From the NCBI RefSeq assembly GCF_010500895.1, contig NZ_JAAAWO010000004.1:124001-188000 (forward strand): a DNA stretch of 64,000 nucleotides, given 5' to 3'. The first letter of the stretch is position 1; each line of letters opens with the position of its first letter. The stretch comes from Alteromonas genovensis. Lineage in GTDB: Bacteria; Pseudomonadota; Gammaproteobacteria; Enterobacterales; Alteromonadaceae. The notes below the pieces were generated by a model. It was not told the origin of the DNA. It made no database searches and worked only from the letters and a program-made list of their open reading frames with translations. The position numbers and the translations under genes were made by a program. Below, piece after piece: positions 44,646-54,081 of this stretch.

Positions 44646-45562
44646 GTATCTGCTTTAGGATCCCACACTGATAAATCACCTAACTTTTCTATTAAAAAAT
44701 CGATAAACACCCGCACCTTTGCAGTAAGTACATTCGACCTTGGGTACACAAGCCAGATTGCCGCGCTATCGCTAATGCGGTAATCGGGCAATACTCTCAC
44801 TAAGCTTCCCTCAGACAGCTCAGTGTGCACGTTCCACACTGAACTCATGCATATCCCTACTCCCGCTTTTGCGGCGATACGCATGTTTGCGCCATCATCG
44901 CACACCACCCGCGGCTTTTCAGACGCCATTGGAAACGAGAATGTATGCCCTGTTGTTTCGTTCACCAATACCCGTGGTTTAGCGTTAGCAAACATCACTA
45001 TTTGATGGTTTGCCAAATCGGCTTCGGTTCGTGGAAAACCATGTTTTTCAATGTACGAAGGAGAGGCGCACATGATTCTGGTATCGTCTGCCAGCCTTCT
45101 ACCTATCAAGCTACTGTCTTCCACGGCATAGTTGCGCAGCGCTAGATCAAACCCACCTTCAATGAGGCTCGCTTGAGTATCTGATAGCTTTAATTCAAGG
45201 TTAATCCCGGGGTACCTGTCGAGGAACTCAGGCAATATAGGGCTGATAAACAGCTGTGCAAAGCTGCTAGATGATGCAAACCTTAGCGTGCCTTGCACCG
45301 TAGCTTTACCGCGTCCGAACGCCGCATGAGCGGCATCTTCTTGGGCCACAATTTCTTTTGCATAGGGAAGAAACTCCGCGCCCTCTATGGATAACACTAC
45401 CTTGCGGGTAGAGCGGTGGAACAAGTCGGCCTTTAGCTGCATTTCTAATTTGGACAGCCGAGCACTGGCGACAGAAGGCGCGAGGCCTAGCCGCTTTCCT
45501 GCCTCGCTAATGTTTAACGTTTCTGCCGCTATCACAAATAAGCGAATGCCGTTGGTATCCAT
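44630..45562 (-). CDS. LysR-family transcriptional regulator
   Basis: 310 residues. The N-terminal winged helix-turn-helix is typical (RLFVIAAETLNISEAGKRLG, LAPSVASARLSKLEMQLKAD, LFHRSTRKV). The C-terminal effector domain has FASSSSFAQLFISPILPEFL and LRNYAVEDSSLIGRRL. It diverges from a quinone-oxidoreductase-like gene about 200 bases away, its most likely target, by the usual LysR arrangement. The inducer is unknown. A 13-base tandem repeat runs over its 3' end. Confidence 0.93.
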   Translation of the reverse strand: MDTNGIRLFVIAAETLNISEAGKRLGLAPSVASARLSKLEMQLKADLFHRSTRKVVLSIEGAEFLPYAKEIVAQEDAAHAAFGRGKATVQGTLRFASSSSFAQLFISPILPEFLDRYPGINLELKLSDTQASLIEGGFDLALRNYAVEDSSLIGRRLADDTRIMCASPSYIEKHGFPRTEADLANHQIVMFANAKPRVLVNETTGHTFSFPMASEKPRVVCDDGANMRIAAKAGVGICMSSVWNVHTELSEGSLVRVLPDYRISDSAAIWLVYPRSNVLTAKVRVFIDFLIEKLGDLSVWDPKADTRAKS

Positions 45563-45761
45563 TTCCTGTTCCTCTGACTTATTAAGTTACTATTCTAACG
45601 ATTATATTCAAAACCAGAATTCTCATTTCTTTTATACGTCATTTATTCTCAATATCAATACTATTAAGCTACAGCCATCAACAACAGAGACGACACGTAG
45701 CGCAGAACCATCAATGCCTGCACAACGGGTTTCAGTGATAAAAATACACTAGGAGATGAAT

Positions 45762-46748
45762 ATGAAAGCAATGATAGTAAATCAATACGGAAGTGTGGAT
45801 GCCTTTGAAGCCGCTGACATTCCAAAGCCTTCTATTAAAGACGGTCATATTTTGGTGAAGATTGCAGCAACCAGTATCAACACCGTTGACACTATGATTC
45901 GTCAAATGGGTGCCGACTTACCTTTATCACCTGCTGCGCCAGCACTGTTAGGAATGGACTTTGCGGGCACAATAGAAGAGATAGGCGAAGGCGTTACTGA
46001 CTATAACGTTGGTGATGAAGTGTTTGGCTGCGCAGGTGGTTTAGCTGACCTTCCTGGTACCCTCGCTGAGTACATAGTTGCAGATGCCAACTTGCTTGCT
46101 CTTAAACCTAAAAATATATCGATGAGAGAAGCTGCGGCACTGCCATTGGTTGGCATAACCGCCTATGAGGGATTGCAGCGCGCCGGCATTAGCGCAGGGC
46201 AAAGCGTGTTAGTACACGGTGGTTCAGGCGGTGTAGGCCATGTGGCACTTCAATTGGCAAAACACTATGGCGCAAACGTATTTTCTACTGGCGGCGGCGA
46301 TACTCAACTATCGTTAATTGAAAGCTTAGGTGCTAGCCCTATCAATTACAAAACTGAGACTGTAGAAAGCTACGTACAAAAGCACACTGACGGCGCCGGA
46401 TTCGATATCGTCTTCGACTCAGTAGGCGGCGCTAACATGACCAACTCGTTTGAAGCGGCTGCGCTAAATGGCCAAGTTGCGACCACAGTGGCCATGACAG
46501 AACTTGACCTCACCACCGCGCATTTTAAAGGGCTATCGCTACACGTGGTATTCATGCTTATCCCTATGCTTCATAACTATCGCCGCGAAGCCCATGCTCG
46601 CATTCTTAGCGACTTAAGCAAAATTGTTGAAGCAGGTGGCGTGAAGCCCGTTGTAGATGACTCGGCGTTTACCTTATCCGAAGTAAGTAAAGCCCATGCG
46701 CTATTAGAAAGTGGCAAAGCGTTGGGCAAGGTTGTTGTTACTGTTTAA
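45762..46748 (+). CDS. Zinc-independent quinone oxidoreductase-like MDR enzyme
   Basis: 328 residues. AGGAG (45751-45755) fits the ATG at 45762; the ATG at 45756 directly follows it and is too close. The fold begins MKAMIVNQYGSVDAFEAADI, with the cofactor site SVLVHGGSGGVGHVALQLAK and FDIVFDSVGGANMTNSF, and no zinc-binding cysteines. Such enzymes reduce quinones or enones with NADPH. It diverges from the LysR gene and is followed by a terminator-like hairpin. Confidence 0.92.
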   Translation: MKAMIVNQYGSVDAFEAADIPKPSIKDGHILVKIAATSINTVDTMIRQMGADLPLSPAAPALLGMDFAGTIEEIGEGVTDYNVGDEVFGCAGGLADLPGTLAEYIVADANLLALKPKNISMREAAALPLVGITAYEGLQRAGISAGQSVLVHGGSGGVGHVALQLAKHYGANVFSTGGGDTQLSLIESLGASPINYKTETVESYVQKHTDGAGFDIVFDSVGGANMTNSFEAAALNGQVATTVAMTELDLTTAHFKGLSLHVVFMLIPMLHNYRREAHARILSDLSKIVEAGGVKPVVDDSAFTLSEVSKAHALLESGKALGKVVVTV

Positions 46749-46789
46749 CCCACTGTTCATTAATAAGTAATACAACGCGTTAATTAATA

Positions 46790-46813
46790 GGGAGCTGCTA
46801 GTCAGCTCCCTTT
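46790..46813 (+). terminator. Terminator-like hairpin
   Basis: GGGAGCTG (46790-46797) pairs perfectly with CAGCTCCC (46803-46810) across five bases, followed by TTT. It lies between the oxidoreductase and the DUF4437 gene; the short T-run suggests partial termination. Confidence 0.65.
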
Positions 46814-46855
46814 GCTGTTTCAACTTTTAGCAGTTTTATTCAAGCGGAGACATGT

Positions 46856-47752
46856 ATGAACAATACAACTCATCGAGCTAGTCTTGTATTAACCAGCTTT
46901 TTACTAGCTGGCTCTTTACTAATTGCCACAGCGTCATTCAACGCCACCGCAGAAAACCATGAAAGCAATTCTTCAGTTGTGTCTTCTGCAGAGCTTCAGT
47001 GGGGTTATTTAAATCCACTTCGCGGAGATCAAAGCCCGGCAGCAACAGATTTGTGGGGCGATAGAGCCAAAAACCAAGCAACGGGTATGTTGGTTAAGTT
47101 TAAAGAAGGGTTTTCATCGCCACCGCATATTCACAACATCACTTATAGAGGTATTGTTATTGAAGGGCTTCTTCACAATGATACGCCGTCTGCAGAACAC
47201 ATGTGGCTGCCTAGCTTATCTTTCTGGACTCAGCCTGCCGGTCACAATCACATTACTGCGGCAAACCGCAAAGCCAACCTTATTTATCTTGAAATAGATA
47301 GCGGCCCCTATCTTGTTAAGCCACCTGAAGCTGAGTTTGACACTAACGAAAGGCCTATAAACGTGCATGCGTCAAACCTCATTTGGCTAAATGAAAACGA
47401 CTCAGAACTACTTAAAGGCGACGGCGTTGAAATAGCTCACCTTTGGCAGAAAAGTGACTTACCTGATATCAAAGGTGAGCTAAAAGGTTATTTGGTTAAA
47501 TTTGCCAAAGGCAAAAAAGGTCACATTTTCACTACGGCGAAAGATTTTAAGAGCGTTATTATAAAAGGAAAGGCCAACTATGATTCAAAGAACACCGACA
47601 CAGCAGTAGTGCTTGAAGCCGGCAGTTTCTTTAGCTCCAAAAGTTCGTTCTCACATAATATTAACGCCAATGAAGAAACGGTTTTATACATTAGGGCCAA
47701 CGATACGGTGTCTATTATGGCGCATTCTGACTCTACATCTGAGTCTGAATAA
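46856..47752 (+). CDS. Secreted DUF4437 cupin protein
   Basis: 298 residues with a signal peptide (SLVLTSFLLAGSLLIATASF, cleavage near NATAEN). Two cupin-like repeats follow. The first has WGYLNPLRGDQSPAATDLWG, then SPPHIHNITYRGIVIEG and FWTQPAGHNHITAA, which match DUF4437 proteins. His residues in PPHIHN could bind metal. The second half (KGELKGYLVKFAKGKKGHIF) repeats the pattern. Catalytic role is unknown. The same-strand oxidoreductase upstream may be co-regulated. Confidence 0.88.
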   Translation: MNNTTHRASLVLTSFLLAGSLLIATASFNATAENHESNSSVVSSAELQWGYLNPLRGDQSPAATDLWGDRAKNQATGMLVKFKEGFSSPPHIHNITYRGIVIEGLLHNDTPSAEHMWLPSLSFWTQPAGHNHITAANRKANLIYLEIDSGPYLVKPPEAEFDTNERPINVHASNLIWLNENDSELLKGDGVEIAHLWQKSDLPDIKGELKGYLVKFAKGKKGHIFTTAKDFKSVIIKGKANYDSKNTDTAVVLEAGSFFSSKSSFSHNINANEETVLYIRANDTVSIMAHSDSTSESE

Positions 47753-47767
47753 AAGATAACGCGATAA

Positions 47768-47817
47768 AAAAGCCTACAAGCATCCGCATCTGGCGATTGG
47801 TTTGCTTGCAGGCTTTT
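47768..47817. terminator. Bidirectional terminator
   Basis: AAAAGCCTACAAGCA (47768-47782) pairs with TGCTTGCAGGCTTTT (47803-47817), with one mismatch. It lies 16 bases after the DUF4437 stop, ahead of the convergent SDR gene. Confidence 0.85.
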
Positions 47818-47826
47818 CCGCGTTTT

Positions 47827-47850
47827 GAGTTATGAGTTAAGAGTTATGAG
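47827..47850. repeat. 7-bp tandem repeat
   Basis: GAGTTAT, GAGTTAA, GAGTTAT and GAG run consecutively in the space between two convergent genes. Confidence 0.65.
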
Positions 47851-47888
47851 CGTACAACCAATGCTTGTATGCCTCACTGTGTTTAAAA

Positions 47889-48686
47889 CTACTCCTCAAC
47901 AACAGACTGCAGCGCTTCCATCACTTTTTGGCAGTTAACTGCATTAACTGCGAAATTATGTGGTGAAGAAAATTGCTGTGAGTCGTTATCGAAATACTTA
48001 CCTGACGAGTGCTGAAATTCATCAGATAGGGCTGCTTTACACAGTATTTGAGCACCAATACTCAAGTCGTTACCCGCCACGCCGAACCCTTCTTTCACCA
48101 TTTTAGACGCTAAAAGCGACCCTGGATTAACCGACACACTAACTTGCCCAGGCCTAAGCGTTTTAGACACCTGCTCACTCCATATCGTTAACGCTAACTT
48201 ACTTTGCGCGTAAGCCTGAAAATCATCATTAAGATGAACAAGCCCTTTCATAGCATCGACTTGCACCGGTGCTTGTGCAGCAGAGGAGAGGTTCACTATC
48301 CGGCCGTCTTCGCTTAATACTGGTAGTAGCAATTCAGTGATAATAGCCGGGGCAAAGGTATTAACCACAAAGCGAGCATCAAAACCTTCTTGTGTTATAG
48401 GTTGAGGCAGCTTAAATACACCAGCATTGTTAATAATCACGTCAATTCTTGAATGGTCTTTTAAAATTGAACGAGCAAGCTTTCTACTATCACTTAACGT
48501 CGACAAATCGGCGAGGTACGTATCGATTGTCACATCAGGAGCATATTGCTTCACTTGTTCGCAGGCACTTTGCAGTTTATGGTCGCTACGTCCATGCATG
48601 ATCAGATGATTACCCTGTGCAGCCAGTAATTTCGCAGTCTCTAACCCAATACCGTCTGTTGCGCCTGTTATTAATACTTTTTTCAT
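47889..48686 (-). CDS. Short-chain dehydrogenase/reductase
   Basis: 265 residues. The NAD(P) site is VLITGATDGIGLETAKLL, the NNAG motif lies in DVIINNAGVFKLPQP, and the catalytic Tyr/Lys are in AYAQSKLALTIW. The sequence is of the classical SDR type related to retinol-dehydrogenase-like enzymes. Substrate is unknown. Its promoter region contains a 15-base tandem array (48748-48807), and the 2OG oxygenase gene lies upstream on the same strand. Confidence 0.92.
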   Translation of the reverse strand: MKKVLITGATDGIGLETAKLLAAQGNHLIMHGRSDHKLQSACEQVKQYAPDVTIDTYLADLSTLSDSRKLARSILKDHSRIDVIINNAGVFKLPQPITQEGFDARFVVNTFAPAIITELLLPVLSEDGRIVNLSSAAQAPVQVDAMKGLVHLNDDFQAYAQSKLALTIWSEQVSKTLRPGQVSVSVNPGSLLASKMVKEGFGVAGNDLSIGAQILCKAALSDEFQHSSGKYFDNDSQQFSSPHNFAVNAVNCQKVMEALQSVVEE

Positions 48687-48747
48687 TTTTTAAATCCTCG
48701 TTGTTTGCCTAACCTGCTTTACACGTTGTCGGTCGTATTCTTTCTTG

Positions 48748-48807
48748 ATGAGCTACTTTTTAATGAGCCACTTTCTAATGAGCCACCGTTTAACGAGCTC
48801 TTCACTA
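48748..48807. repeat. Four 15-bp tandem units
   Basis: ATGAGCTACTTTTTA, ATGAGCCACTTTCTA, ATGAGCCACCGTTTA and ACGAGCTCTTCACTA are adjacent. They fill half of the space between the 2OG oxygenase stop and the SDR start. Confidence 0.8.
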
Positions 48808-48817
48808 AAGTTGCGGG

Positions 48818-49759
48818 CTAAAACGGTGCATAGCTATCCTGAGGAAAGCTTGCTGTTGTAACGTTATCATTAAGGGCCTTCGGCATTGACCAACGCGCCT
48901 TTGAATCTACAGGTTGAACATCGCCTTTCGGATTTGGCAAACTGCCTTGCTTTCCGAAAAGCCAAAATACAAAGTTAGTGCGCTCTCCACTGGTGATAGG
49001 TAAAGCAGCATGAGGCACCGATCCTCTATGAATAATTGCGCTCCCAGGTGTAAACATTAGTTCGTTTGTGTGCCCAGTACTAGCATCAAAAAAGTTTACG
49101 GCTGAGCCGGAAAACGATTCTGTTGGTAAATTTAAATTGATGTTTAAGGTAACCGAAGAGGCATCAGTATGAGGCCGAATAGACGTATCTGTACTTGGCT
49201 GATAATTAATTGAAAAGCCAAAGCTTTGGCTATCATATCCAATAATTTCAGGAAACAACAAACGAGCGATGGGGCGCATATACGCATCAATTAATTCACG
49301 ATAAAACTGCTGAAAACTCGGGGCTGCTAAATGCCCTTCTGAGCGGGCATCGAGCATTGCACCTTTGCGGTTTAATACAATGCCGTAGGGCGGTCTCAAC
49401 GGAATTTGCGCATCCCATGCTTTTTCCAAAAATGCTCTAAGCTTACCAAGCTGCTCTGGATTGAAGAATTGGCAGGTATACACGCCGGGCGCAACTTGCT
49501 GCCACAGCGATTTAACATCTAACTCTTTGGATGGGTCTTCCCATGCAGCGTTAACGGCCTTGCGCAAGTGAGCATCAAGTAATGAACAATTAAGAGAATT
49601 GCCGTCAACTTGTTCAGCCGCTTCCCACTCATTCCAAGCATTGGCGAGAAGCTCTTGGTTACCGCTCCAAAACTGCTGTACCGATTGCGCACGCTGAAGC
49701 ATGGCTTCTCGTGAGGGTAACGTTAACGCTCGTGCCGCTTCTAAATGTTGGTATGCCAT
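48818..49759 (-). CDS. 2-oxoglutarate/Fe(II)-dependent oxygenase
   Basis: 313 residues, cytoplasmic. The double-stranded beta-helix core carries the metal triad and co-substrate site: RPHTDASSVTLNINLN (His-x-Asp), then HRGSVPHAALPITSGERTNF (distal His and the Arg that binds 2-oxoglutarate). The region around PPYGIVLNRKGAMLD precedes it, as in prolyl-4-hydroxylase-like proteins. Substrate may be a protein residue or small molecule; it cannot be told. A 14-base tandem repeat lies upstream at 49801. Confidence 0.85.
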   Translation of the reverse strand: MAYQHLEAARALTLPSREAMLQRAQSVQQFWSGNQELLANAWNEWEAAEQVDGNSLNCSLLDAHLRKAVNAAWEDPSKELDVKSLWQQVAPGVYTCQFFNPEQLGKLRAFLEKAWDAQIPLRPPYGIVLNRKGAMLDARSEGHLAAPSFQQFYRELIDAYMRPIARLLFPEIIGYDSQSFGFSINYQPSTDTSIRPHTDASSVTLNINLNLPTESFSGSAVNFFDASTGHTNELMFTPGSAIIHRGSVPHAALPITSGERTNFVFWLFGKQGSLPNPKGDVQPVDSKARWSMPKALNDNVTTASFPQDSYAPF

Positions 49760-49800
49760 TGTTTGTTCTCAGTGTTCCTAATCAAAGCCGCAGACTAGTT

Positions 49801-49842
49801 GTTTGCGTAGCTCTGTTTGCTTAGCTTTGTTTACTTAATAGG
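49801..49842. repeat. Three 14-bp tandem units
   Basis: GTTTGCGTAGCTCT, GTTTGCTTAGCTTT and GTTTACTTAATAGG are adjacent, upstream of the 2OG oxygenase gene and probably within its promoter region. Confidence 0.75.
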
Positions 49843-50038
49843 ACACAGTTTAATACCTCCCTATTAATGTATAAACGACACATAAAAGGAATCAGTATTC
49901 CGGTTTTGAATATAATCTGTGCTTGTTTTGGGTTCGCTCTTCGGTATCTCTTCGTGGATAAAGCAGCCTTTGCTAACCACACCCATTAATCTGGTTTACT
50001 TTGTGGCGCAAATTCCGCTAACGTAGAGTGGGAATAAA

Positions 50039-51877
50039 ATGTGGACAATAAAAATAATGAAACGATTTTTTAAATGGATTGGTACAGGTTTACTGGTTGT
50101 TGTACTGCTTGGCGGCAGCTTCGCTGCTCACGAATGGTATGCAGATAAACCCTTTTACTTTAATAATTTTTTAAACAGAGAAATGGTAAAGGTTGCGTTT
50201 GATAGCCCTGAAACTTTAACGTCGTTGGGCTTTTTAGAGTCTGTGGGTATTAAAGGTCATAATTCAGAACTCGACGATGCAAGCCCCGAGAAAGGCGAAG
50301 CCCTTTTTGATAAAGCCCGAGGCATTAGGCAAGTTATCGTCGATTACGATAATGAAGACTTAAGTAAAGACGAGCTACTTTCTAAAAAAATTACTCTTTA
50401 TTTACTGGATTATTTAATTGGCAACGAGCCATTTCAGTATCACACCTATCCTGTAAACCAACTATTTGGTGTGCAAAACGGCTTTCCAAGCTTCATGCAG
50501 GGTCAACATCAGATTAATGATGCAACCGATGTTGAAAATTACCTAAGTCGCTTAGGCGCGGTAGATGAAAAGTTTGCTCAAGTACTTGAAGGGCTAAAAC
50601 TGCGTGAGGAAAAAGGCATTATTCCTCCCCAATTTGTTATTACTCGCGTGCTCGATGAAATGAACGGCTTTGTTGCTTCGCCGCTTAACGAGAACATTTT
50701 GTATAGCTCGTTAAAAGAGAAAATGGCTGATGTAGAAACACTGTCGCAAGAACAGCAGGATGAGTTCTTGGCTAAAGCCGAAGCGCGCATTAACGATGAT
50801 GTAAATCGCGCTTATCAGCTATTTATCGACTACTTCACAACACTACAGGCAAAGGCAGGTAACGATCACGGTTATTGGCACTTACCCGACGGCGATAAAG
50901 TATACGCCAACGCCCTTCGCTTTTTCACTACCACCGATATGACTGCAGACGAAATTCACAATATCGGCTTAAAAGAGGTTGCTCGAATTCAAGGCGAAAT
51001 GCTGACAATTCTTGAAGGCGAAGGCTACGACGTAACGTTAGGGTTTACAAAAGCAATGGATGCCCTTGCAGCAGACCCTTCTCATTACTATGAAGACAGT
51101 GATGCTGGCCGTGAACAAATACTCAAAGACTATCAAACCATTCTTGATGAAATTGAAGAAGGTATGAGCGAGGTTTTCCGTATTCGTCCCGAAGCAGGCA
51201 TGGAAGTAGTGCGCATTCCTGAGTTTAAGGAAAAAACTGCACCTGGTGCGTATTATCAGCAGCCAGCCATAGACGGTTCAAGACCGGGCCGCTTTTTCGC
51301 TAATCTTTACGATATAAAGGCTACACCTAAATACAGTATGCGAACGCTGGCCTACCACGAAGGTATTCCAGGCCATCATTTTCAAATAGCGTTAGCGATG
51401 GAAATGGAGGGCATGCCTTTTATTCGAAAAATGTCGCCATTCACTGCCTATACAGAAGGATGGGCGCTGTACTCAGAGTATTTAGCGTGGGAAATGGGCT
51501 TTCAAGACAATCCACTGGACAATCTTGGTCGACTTCAAGCGGAATTGTTTAGAGCCGTACGCTTAGTGGTAGATACTGGAATTCACCAAAAACGCTGGAC
51601 CCGAGAAGAAGCCATCGACTACATGGCAAGTAACACAGGTATGGCATTAAGCGATGTAACCTCGGAAATTGAACGCTATATTGTGATGCCAGGCCAAGCG
51701 ACATCATACAAGGTTGGCATGCTTAAAATTTTGGAACTGCGAGAAAAAGCGAAAACTGCCTTGGGCGATAAGTTCGACCTAAGAGACTTTCATGATGTGG
51801 TGCTGAAAAATGGCGCAGTGCCTCTGGCAATCCTCGAGGAATTAATCGACGCTTACATTGAAGAGAAGAGTATATAA
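50039..51877 (+). CDS. DUF885 family metallopeptidase-like protein
   Basis: 612 residues. A signal anchor at the N-terminus (GTGLLVVVLLGGSFAAHEWY) places the rest in the periplasm. The C-terminal half carries the DUF885 zinc site: YHEGIPGHHFQIAL (HExxxHH type), followed by SPFTAYTEGWALYSEYLAWE with the downstream Glu ligand, and VDTGIHQKRWTREEAIDYM. These proteins resemble M32-like zinc carboxypeptidases or dipeptidases. The start ATG has GGGAA upstream; an ATG six codons later is also possible. Single gene with its own terminator. Confidence 0.92.
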   Translation: MWTIKIMKRFFKWIGTGLLVVVLLGGSFAAHEWYADKPFYFNNFLNREMVKVAFDSPETLTSLGFLESVGIKGHNSELDDASPEKGEALFDKARGIRQVIVDYDNEDLSKDELLSKKITLYLLDYLIGNEPFQYHTYPVNQLFGVQNGFPSFMQGQHQINDATDVENYLSRLGAVDEKFAQVLEGLKLREEKGIIPPQFVITRVLDEMNGFVASPLNENILYSSLKEKMADVETLSQEQQDEFLAKAEARINDDVNRAYQLFIDYFTTLQAKAGNDHGYWHLPDGDKVYANALRFFTTTDMTADEIHNIGLKEVARIQGEMLTILEGEGYDVTLGFTKAMDALAADPSHYYEDSDAGREQILKDYQTILDEIEEGMSEVFRIRPEAGMEVVRIPEFKEKTAPGAYYQQPAIDGSRPGRFFANLYDIKATPKYSMRTLAYHEGIPGHHFQIALAMEMEGMPFIRKMSPFTAYTEGWALYSEYLAWEMGFQDNPLDNLGRLQAELFRAVRLVVDTGIHQKRWTREEAIDYMASNTGMALSDVTSEIERYIVMPGQATSYKVGMLKILELREKAKTALGDKFDLRDFHDVVLKNGAVPLAILEELIDAYIEEKSI

Positions 51878-51884
51878 AAGCATA

Positions 51885-51926
51885 CATGACCTACAAGATT
51901 TACAATTTGTGGGTCATGGTTTTTTG
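51885..51926 (+). terminator. Terminator after DUF885 gene
   Basis: CATGACCTACA (51885-51895) pairs with TGTGGGTCATG (51908-51918), with one wobble pair, followed by GTTTTTTGG. Confidence 0.85.
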
Positions 51927-52574
51927 GTGTTTGGCTCAATTATTTTCCGCCACTTGCTCCATCAGTAGGGACTCGTTTCTGATAAACAAACTGTGAATAG
52001 CGGCTTTAACCATATTCCGTCTCTCTAAAACGATTTTATTAATATCACCTTCAATCGTTAAAAAATTTTACAGATTTGCGATTTCAATGCTGTTCTAATA
52101 TATCTTTACTGGAGAGTGTCTTTAATAATTCGCAGTATATTCAAAATATACAGTGTGTTCTTTGGTGCCATCGCATAGCCTTTCGTTAGGCATAATTCTT
52201 CGTCTTATCGAAAAAATACTACTTTCAAGTTTAAATAATTGATATGACAGATTGCTAAAAAAAATCGTTCTTCGTTCGCAATTCAATTATACATAAACGT
52301 TTCAGCTGAAGAGCTAACCGGAGTGCTGCCATACGAAAATCAAATAACGTAATTAAATTGACTATTTGCATCTGAGAAAAACCTTAGTCCAAACTTATTT
52401 ACTTTGTGGTCTTTGCACCTAATGGATATATTGGTGAGAGAAAATCTACCTACTTTCTGCCAGATAAAAATCAAGCAAGTTGAGAAAAATCTCCTTATTC
52501 ATTAATATAAAAAGACAGGATTTAGTGACGTTAGTAAACATATTTCCTTAAGCTTTACACTATAGCTATAGAAT
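51927..52574. other. AT-rich spacer at edge of accessory patch
   Basis: About 650 bases with no credible gene, more AT-rich than the flanking core genes. It ends at the stop codon of the first accessory gene. No insertion-sequence ends, tRNA fragment or direct-repeat attachment site was found on reading it. Confidence 0.45.
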
Positions 52575-53522
52575 TCAAACTCCGGTTTTGCAAGCGCTTT
52601 TGATATCAGAAATTTTAAAGTACGACACGCTAACAACTGAAGAAAATGGAAAGCTCACTCTGAAAGACTCAGATAAGCTCTCTGCGAGCTGTATTCTTGG
52701 ATCATTTATAGGTGTATTATTCAAACTTGCACCCCGCTTGTCGCTTTCTGATATATCTATCAACTCCGTTGCAATATTTTCATGGAGCTCATTGATTTTG
52801 AACTTTTGATCATCGTCTCGGTAACCTGACGCAACCGGAATAATACTGAAGGCATCGTCTTCTGCATGTATGCTTTCCATTTTGTCCGCAAAAACATATC
52901 CAACATATGCTTTCCCTGTAGACAAAGAAACGAGTACCGGATTCCATTTGAGTGTGGCCTCAAAAAGATGAAGCTTAAACTCATTTTTTTCAGCGGCTTT
53001 GTATCGATGTACTTTAAGAAGCCTTTTCGCTTTTTTAAGAGTAATTTTGGCTTTTTTAAACTCTTTTATGTAGTCATTTTCATTACCAGATTTCTTTTGA
53101 GCCTTTACGTACACTCCAGCAAAGAATTCATTGATATTGTGAGACAAAAAAATCTTCGCAATGCTCAGTAAGTTGGTTAACCAAGTATATATTACCGATA
53201 CGCAAAACGTTGCTAGGGTTATAAAGAGAAGCTTATAAGGGGCCCATGAGTCGAATATGTTTAATAAATATTGCCCGTATGTTTGTCCATCACCAAATAC
53301 AGATTCTTCATTCGCTAGAGTCTTTAATACGGGAACAGTAAAAAAATAAAAAAAACCAGCAGCAACCAAAAATTTGCTTCCCGAAAAAAGCAGCCGATAA
53401 AACAACAAGTAACCTGTCATTCGTTTTATTGCATATTTATGTTTATAGCTTTTTTCATTGTAAAAGTATCCGGACAAAGCAATAGCCGAAACAATAAACA
53501 ACGTTCCCTGTATCGATATCAA
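52575..53522 (-). CDS. Uncharacterised membrane protein of the accessory patch
   Basis: 315 residues. Three hydrophobic helices in the first 135 residues (TLFIVSAIALSGYFY, FLVAAGFFYFFTVPVL, LFITLATFCVSVIYTWL), a lysine-rich linker (KEFKKAKITLKKAKRLLKV), then a cytosolic domain of about 120 residues. The domain has LSTGKAYVGYVFADK and FSIIPVASGYRDDDQKFKI, a GKxYVG...SGYRD pattern that I have seen in accessory membrane proteins of unknown role. It has no enzymatic motif. Codon use looks AT-rich. It is followed (upstream on the strand) by a 72-residue gene. Possible part of a defence or stress module; not shown. Confidence 0.65.
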   Translation of the reverse strand: MISIQGTLFIVSAIALSGYFYNEKSYKHKYAIKRMTGYLLFYRLLFSGSKFLVAAGFFYFFTVPVLKTLANEESVFGDGQTYGQYLLNIFDSWAPYKLLFITLATFCVSVIYTWLTNLLSIAKIFLSHNINEFFAGVYVKAQKKSGNENDYIKEFKKAKITLKKAKRLLKVHRYKAAEKNEFKLHLFEATLKWNPVLVSLSTGKAYVGYVFADKMESIHAEDDAFSIIPVASGYRDDDQKFKINELHENIATELIDISESDKRGASLNNTPINDPRIQLAESLSESFRVSFPFSSVVSVSYFKISDIKSACKTGV

Positions 53523-53552
53523 AAGTACTTCCTCTACCGTCCTTCGCTGTAT

Positions 53553-53771
53553 TCAGATTACTCTAGGAGCTTTATCGCTTGCAGATGACTCTAGAAGCTT
53601 TCTCGCCTGAGTATTTACCGTTTTATTATCTACTAAAGATCTGAAATTAACTTGAAAGCCAGACGCTTCAATCTCCAAATCAACAACTGGCGTATCTCGC
53701 TCTCTTCTAATTCTGTTAGACATCGCTACATCAAACTGCCGCTTCAAAAGAGTGTTAAAAAATTCTTTCAT
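53553..53771 (-). CDS. Small hypothetical protein
   Basis: 72 residues, charged, no membrane segment: MKEFFNTLLKRQFDVAMSNR, then an IRRERDTPVVDLEIEA strand pair and a C-terminal helix (ARKLLESSASDKA). The ATG has TGGA about 8 bases upstream. It lies 30 bases before the membrane protein gene on the same strand, so they may form a two-gene unit. No family recognised. Confidence 0.5.
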   Translation of the reverse strand: MKEFFNTLLKRQFDVAMSNRIRRERDTPVVDLEIEASGFQVNFRSLVDNKTVNTQARKLLESSASDKAPRVI

Positions 53772-54081
53772 TCGAAATCCACTGGGGTAATCCCTTAATA
53801 ATCATGTACGTTTTTTATACTACCACTTCACACTAGATCGTTCAATTTAATTGGTTGAAAGACATGCGTTATATAAACCTACTATCTATTTTTCAGTATC
53901 GCTAATACAATAATGCAATGACAAACCAAACTACATTTAATGTTAATCGAAATCAGGGTGGCATGTAAGCATCTATACTAATCAACTTACAAAAATTTGC
54001 GCCCGACGCTGCTATTTAAATTGCAGACCATTACTGCTTGTGTTGGAAAATTTGGTTTCAAGAAAGTTCATTCAGCTTACT
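53772..54081. other. Intergenic space within the accessory patch
   Basis: 310 AT-rich bases between two minus-strand pairs. It probably carries the promoter of the downstream pair. No hairpin or known operator is evident. Confidence 0.4.
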
